DNA of 64,000 nt from positions 5,661,184 through 5,725,183 of the forward strand of contig NC_054085.1 of NCBI RefSeq assembly GCF_017562075.2. The letters are read 5' to 3'. Position numbers and translations under genes: made by a program. This DNA comes from Anopheles merus. Taxonomy: Eukaryota > Arthropoda > Insecta > Diptera > Culicidae. Of the stretch, positions 60,280-64,000 are shown piece after piece. Below the pieces are notes generated by a model. It made no database searches, was not told the origin of the DNA, and was given only the letters and a program-made list of their open reading frames with translations. How positions within the stretch are numbered: the first letter of the stretch is position 1; the number at the start of each line of letters is the position of its first letter.

Positions 60280-61953
60280 AATAACCTCCGTCCAGTAATA
60301 AACCTTGTAAAAGCTTTAAGCAGTACTTTGTCCCTCTTGTGTCTATAGTAACAGATACGTTCACTGGTGAACCTAAATCCAACATGCTTCAAAAGATAAG
60401 CACTCACGATGCGCTACGTCCAAGTCTTCACGGGAGCGCCACCCAAACCCACTTTTGCAATGGCGCAGAAAGTGTGCACAACAATCTGCAGTACACTCCT
60501 ATGCAACGTACTAACGGCCAACGTTAATTGCACCACTGCTCTTTTCTATCATGTTTAACTCCCGCCTTGAGATATACCTTTTTGCATTATCCGCAACGTG
60601 TTATTGTTCCCCAGGATTGCCGGAAACCAGATGAGATAAATCACCACCCCCAGAGTGTGCAAACATATGACTCACCGTCGCGTGTTGTATATATGTGAGG
60701 ACGGTTGTGTGCTACACGACACGTGTGGGGTATGTTATGATGAGAAAAGCACAATGAATTTTAATTATCAGTGCGCGCGAACATTAGTTAAGAATGAGTT
60801 ATGTTACTGGTGGGCCAGATTCGTCACCATCAGCATATAAATGCGTTTCACAAACGCATTTTCAAATGAAAATAGATAAACGCAAAAACACACATACGCT
60901 TCATACTGTAAAGCACACATCCAGACAGGTAAACAAAACAATAAATTAGTACAAACACACCAACGCGTACAATGGAACATGCTGAAAACGCAATAGATGG
61001 GAAATAATTATTCAAAAGTATTAAACACGTAAACGAAAACCACTGGCAAAATATATGCATGAAATACAAATGAAAGACGACCAAATAAAAAGTAACACAA
61101 ACAAATCATTGGACCAATTGCACAACAACACAAACATAAAGAGTGGACACATGGTTTGAGGTGCAAGAGTAAATAAAGGAGTGTTTACACCAACCTGATT
61201 TGATTACGTTACGCGGTTCGCCAAGGAGACGACGAAGACTATATAGTCGAGAACGAAAAGAGGTAGTTTGTGGGGCAAAGCGAGTTCCGGCTGTTCCATT
61301 ATCACACGCCATACACATACATGCTTAAAAGGGGCTCTATTTCGGCAAATTTTGGGAAAAGATCGACCCACTCGTACTATATTGGCCAATAACATTTCCT
61401 CAATAGCGCACTTTTTCCAGTATTATCCTTCCAGTAGTAGCACGACTTTGAATTGGAGTTTCTTTTTAAAGTGCCATATGTGCCATATCAAACGAAGTTG
61501 CATTGTGCGCTACAAGTTAGTGGTGGATTTCCGTTGACGGTTTCCATTCTAGGTTAGTAGACTTTCGTTCCAGTTAGTTGCGGGTTAGTTGGCAAAAGGA
61601 AAACGTAGTATATTGTGGAAATTCCGTGTAGCATGCTCCGCTCTCCATTAAGATAGTAGATCTGTCGTAGTCTTCTTTCTGGATAACTTGGTTCGTTGTG
61701 TTCGGAATATTGAAAGTTTGGAAGGAACACTAGGGTGTGCTGGGCTTTTGGAACTGGATGATTCGAGTAGTGCGAGGACGATTTTGTGGATGTGACAAGG
61801 ATATTTGATACGGAATTAAAAAGCGACTGTGGCGAAATTCGACGTTCACCGATACAGATATACACAAACCCAACCGGATGCAGTAGTTGCCTCAATGCCG
61901 CAACTTCAAAGCAAGGTACACTAATTGCTATTTTGTTCCAGGATGTGCTTCAA

Positions 61954-63039
61954 TTAAACCACTGTATCATCATCCTTAGTCGGTGCAAGCAACACCGGAG
62001 TAGATGGTGATAGTTTCAATCCCGACGGGGTGCTATTGCGACCACCGGTACCATTCGCCACAGGAAGTGGAAGACCTCCGCGGGCGGAACTGAACGTTGT
62101 CAGCCGATTGATGTTCGCATCAGATGCTGTGGTGAACGTATTATCGCCAAGGCGACTTGGGCCCCACCCAGCAGACGTACGGCGTGGCATTGTACCGCCG
62201 GATGCCGATTGATGTGATTGTGAAATATTAGACCGATTAGTGATACCATCGAACATGTTTGCCGGTTTGCGATTAGTCGCCTGATTGTTCACACGGATCG
62301 ATACGACACGGTCCTTTGAGTCGGAATAGTACGACATCGGTCCCCCAGATGGAGTCCCACGGGATACACCATATTCACCACCCCCGCCAGCGTAGTAAGC
62401 GGATGATGATGAGCTGCCGTACTCATTCCGGCCCGACCGGACCGGTGTGTTCGAGAAGAGGAATGATTTGATCGGTATGCGCGTTGATCGTGATTTGCCA
62501 GAAAGCATATCTTCCGATTTGCGCCTCACGTGCACATTGTTAGCAACAAGTGGATCATTGGTGTGGATGTACTTGATAGCAGATTGGTACGGATTATTAC
62601 CATAACCTCTAGCATCATCACCACCACCACCACGGCCAGCAACCATTGTAGGTGGTTGATTTTCACCTTCATTCTCTTCCAGCACGGAATCGTATGACGA
62701 TGCGAGGGACAGTTTGTGCCCGGAGTTGGGCGTATTGGGCATGGACCGGCTAAGATCCGGCACAGAGCTGTGTATACTGTTTCGGTTAGAGCTACTTCCG
62801 CCACCACCACCACCGTATCCACCACCACCAGCAACGCCACCGTTTGCCATCGTGGGAAGCGTTAGGAACGTACGGGAGCGTGTGATGTTCAGCAGCCGGA
62901 GGGAAAGGGTATTGAGGGAATTGGTGCGATTGCGCAACTCCGGTGGCACGGTAAAATCGCCATCAAACTCACGGCGATCAACCGGACCCCAACGGTCTTC
63001 GTACTCGTCCACCATCCGGCTCAGATGCTTCTCAACCGC
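61954..63039 (-). CDS. Candidate alternative terminal exon of Slik (361 codons)
   Basis: A minus-strand frame opening after TGGCGTAG at 63040, phase 0, and ending with a stop at 61954-61956. It begins AVEKHLSRMVDEYEDRWGPV, which matches the spacing of acidic and hydrophobic residues in the distal exon (RLEETFAQQLEEMEQLYG) and would continue the same coiled coil from PRKQ. The rest is low-complexity and Ser/Gly/Asn-rich (SSVPDLSRSMPNTPNSGH, a poly-Gly run, TRIPIKSFLF). A 361-codon frame without stops and of non-repetitive composition is unlikely by chance. It could instead be the last exon of an unrelated nested gene. The pyrimidine tract lies 25-60 bases upstream of the AG, which is further than usual. 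Confidence 0.6.
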   Translation of the reverse strand, partial: AVEKHLSRMVDEYEDRWGPVDRREFDGDFTVPPELRNRTNSLNTLSLRLLNITRSRTFLTLPTMANGGVAGGGGYGGGGGGSSSNRNSIHSSVPDLSRSMPNTPNSGHKLSLASSYDSVLEENEGENQPPTMVAGRGGGGDDARGYGNNPYQSAIKYIHTNDPLVANNVHVRRKSEDMLSGKSRSTRIPIKSFLFSNTPVRSGRNEYGSSSSSAYYAGGGGEYGVSRGTPSGGPMSYYSDSKDRVVSIRVNNQATNRKPANMFDGITNRSNISQSHQSASGGTMPRRTSAGWGPSRLGDNTFTTASDANINRLTTFSSARGGLPLPVANGTGGRNSTPSGLKLSPSTPVLLAPTKDDDTVV

Positions 63040-63799
63040 CTACGCCACCCCGGTTCGCGTCGACAGATAAAGGGGCGTTGGATGGAAAGGAAATTGGGGA
63101 AACAGGTCGGAAACAGGGATTGCGGGATACGATGGAAAAGGAATACGAACAGGTACATTGCATTTGTCGTTTGTGTGTGTTGGTGAGAAATATAGAGCGT
63201 AGTTTTGATGTTGTACATGTGTGTGTATGTGTGTGTGAGTTCGGCAGGCATAAGAAAAGGGAGGAAAAACATATTTTATTACGGTTAGTTGAACTGTACA
63301 GCAATTATTATAAAAAAACGAATCGGTTACGCTGAAAATGGGTTATCTGTTAAAAAGCCAATTAGTTATTCTTAGCACGCAACACATGCTACAAGACATT
63401 TTTTACACAAATTATTCATAATTATGCCAATCGTTCGGTAACCAACAACCTAGAAACGAAACAATTTGTAATACTTTGCTGCAACGATTATGATTTTGAA
63501 AGCTATATAAATTATTCGAACATCTTTATAGTTCTTCGTGTTCATCATTAAAAGATAATCGTTTCGTTTTAGTAGTAAGATCAAAAGATATAAACATTTT
63601 TTGTGGATCATAATGGTCTATAAGCTTTAAAAAGAATTGCTCAGCAGCAACTCTTAAAATGAACGCAGCAAAATTTTTGTTTAGTGTTCGTACCTTCTTA
63701 ATCAACACAACTATTATTATACCTACGAGATTGTCAGCGTAGAGGGCTAATTTAAATATAACACATATTTACGTTAAGCATACTGTAACTGTCACCTAC

Positions 63800-63932
63800 C
63801 TGTTTGCGGGGCATGAGCTGCGCCTTCCATTCACGTAACTCCTTCTGCAACGCTTCGTCACATTCGCGAAGTTTTGCTGTTTCATGTTCAAGCAGTTGCT
63901 TACGTTTTTCGTTTTGCAGTTGCTCAAGTTCC
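63800..63932 (-). CDS. Slik: Slik (SLK/STK10-family kinase) coiled-coil exon
   Basis: A minus-strand exon between acceptor CGTACCTCTAG (ending at 63933) and donor CAG|GTAGGT (63799). It encodes ELEQLQNEKRKQLLEHETAK followed by LRECDEALQKELREWKAQLMPRKQ. The LQNEK, LLxEHETxKL and ELKEWxxxLxPRK pattern is the signature of the C-terminal ATH/coiled-coil domain of SLK, STK10 and fly Slik. The exon ends in phase 0, compatible with both downstream candidate exons. The gene continues off the right edge of the window. Confidence 0.85.
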
Positions 63933-64000
63933 CTAGAGGTACGTGATAAAAATATTTAAAAAAAAATAAAAAAAATAAGTAGAGCGATCAATTTGAATGT
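63933..64000 (-). other. Slik intron at the window edge
   Basis: AT-rich sequence upstream of the 63932 acceptor; the next exon lies outside the window. Confidence 0.6.

Larger units (their letters stand above)
57443..63799 (-). other. Long last intron of Slik (6.4 kb) hosting a nested gene
   Basis: Between the coiled-coil exon and the distal terminal exon. It contains the alternative terminal exon at 61954-63039 and, on the opposite strand, the complete CAP gene at 59229-60070. Remaining parts (57700-59020, 60280-61950, 63040-63790) hold no recognisable gene or transposon and few repeats, in contrast to the left of the window. The CAP gene's upstream sequence (58560-59228) is relatively GC-rich. 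Confidence 0.6.

Overview
This is eukaryotic, intron-containing, AT-rich and transposon-dense DNA. The protein-coding genes (alpha-L-iduronidase, a PRADC1-type protease-associated protein, an antigen-5/CAP protein and the 3' exons of a SLK/STK10 (Slik) kinase), the 60-75 bp introns and the transposon types fit a dipteran insect. An anopheline mosquito is the most likely source, but the species is inferred, not proven.

Layout. 1-24880 holds no gene I can support. It is intergenic DNA with Tc1/mariner-type elements (285-1909, 7235-8652), hAT-type elements (1918-2217, 8859-10315), a long-TIR element (15464-17726) carrying two small MITEs, tRNA-derived SINEs and several microsatellites.

24881-39922 and 40023-48755 are two nearly identical copies of one block of about 7.6 kb (once insertions are subtracted), separated by a gap of exactly 100 N. 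Copy 1 carries a degenerate non-LTR retrotransposon (29477-36542), itself interrupted by a hAT-like element (34235-36329), plus a pogo-like MITE (27791-28175). Copy 2 lacks these and instead has a hAT element (42097-43261) inside a SINE. Empty sites in the sister copy confirm all three insertions that differ between the copies. The arrangement looks like two unmerged haplotypes of one locus on either side of a contig join, although a real tandem duplication is possible.

48880-64000 is the gene-bearing part. On the minus strand, a complete seven-exon alpha-L-iduronidase gene follows a three-exon PRADC1-like gene with about 100 bp between their coding regions; both products enter the secretory pathway. 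After a 5'-truncated LINE tail and a long (GT)n tract come the last exons of a Slik-family kinase, also on the minus strand: a coiled-coil exon at 63800-63932 and two candidate alternative terminal exons (61954-63039 and 57248-57442). A complete two-exon CAP gene lies on the plus strand inside the long Slik intron.

No clearly new molecular system was found. The most informative signals are the haplotype-like duplication with polymorphic insertions, the three-level transposon nesting, and the alternative 3' ends of the Slik gene around a nested opposite-strand gene.
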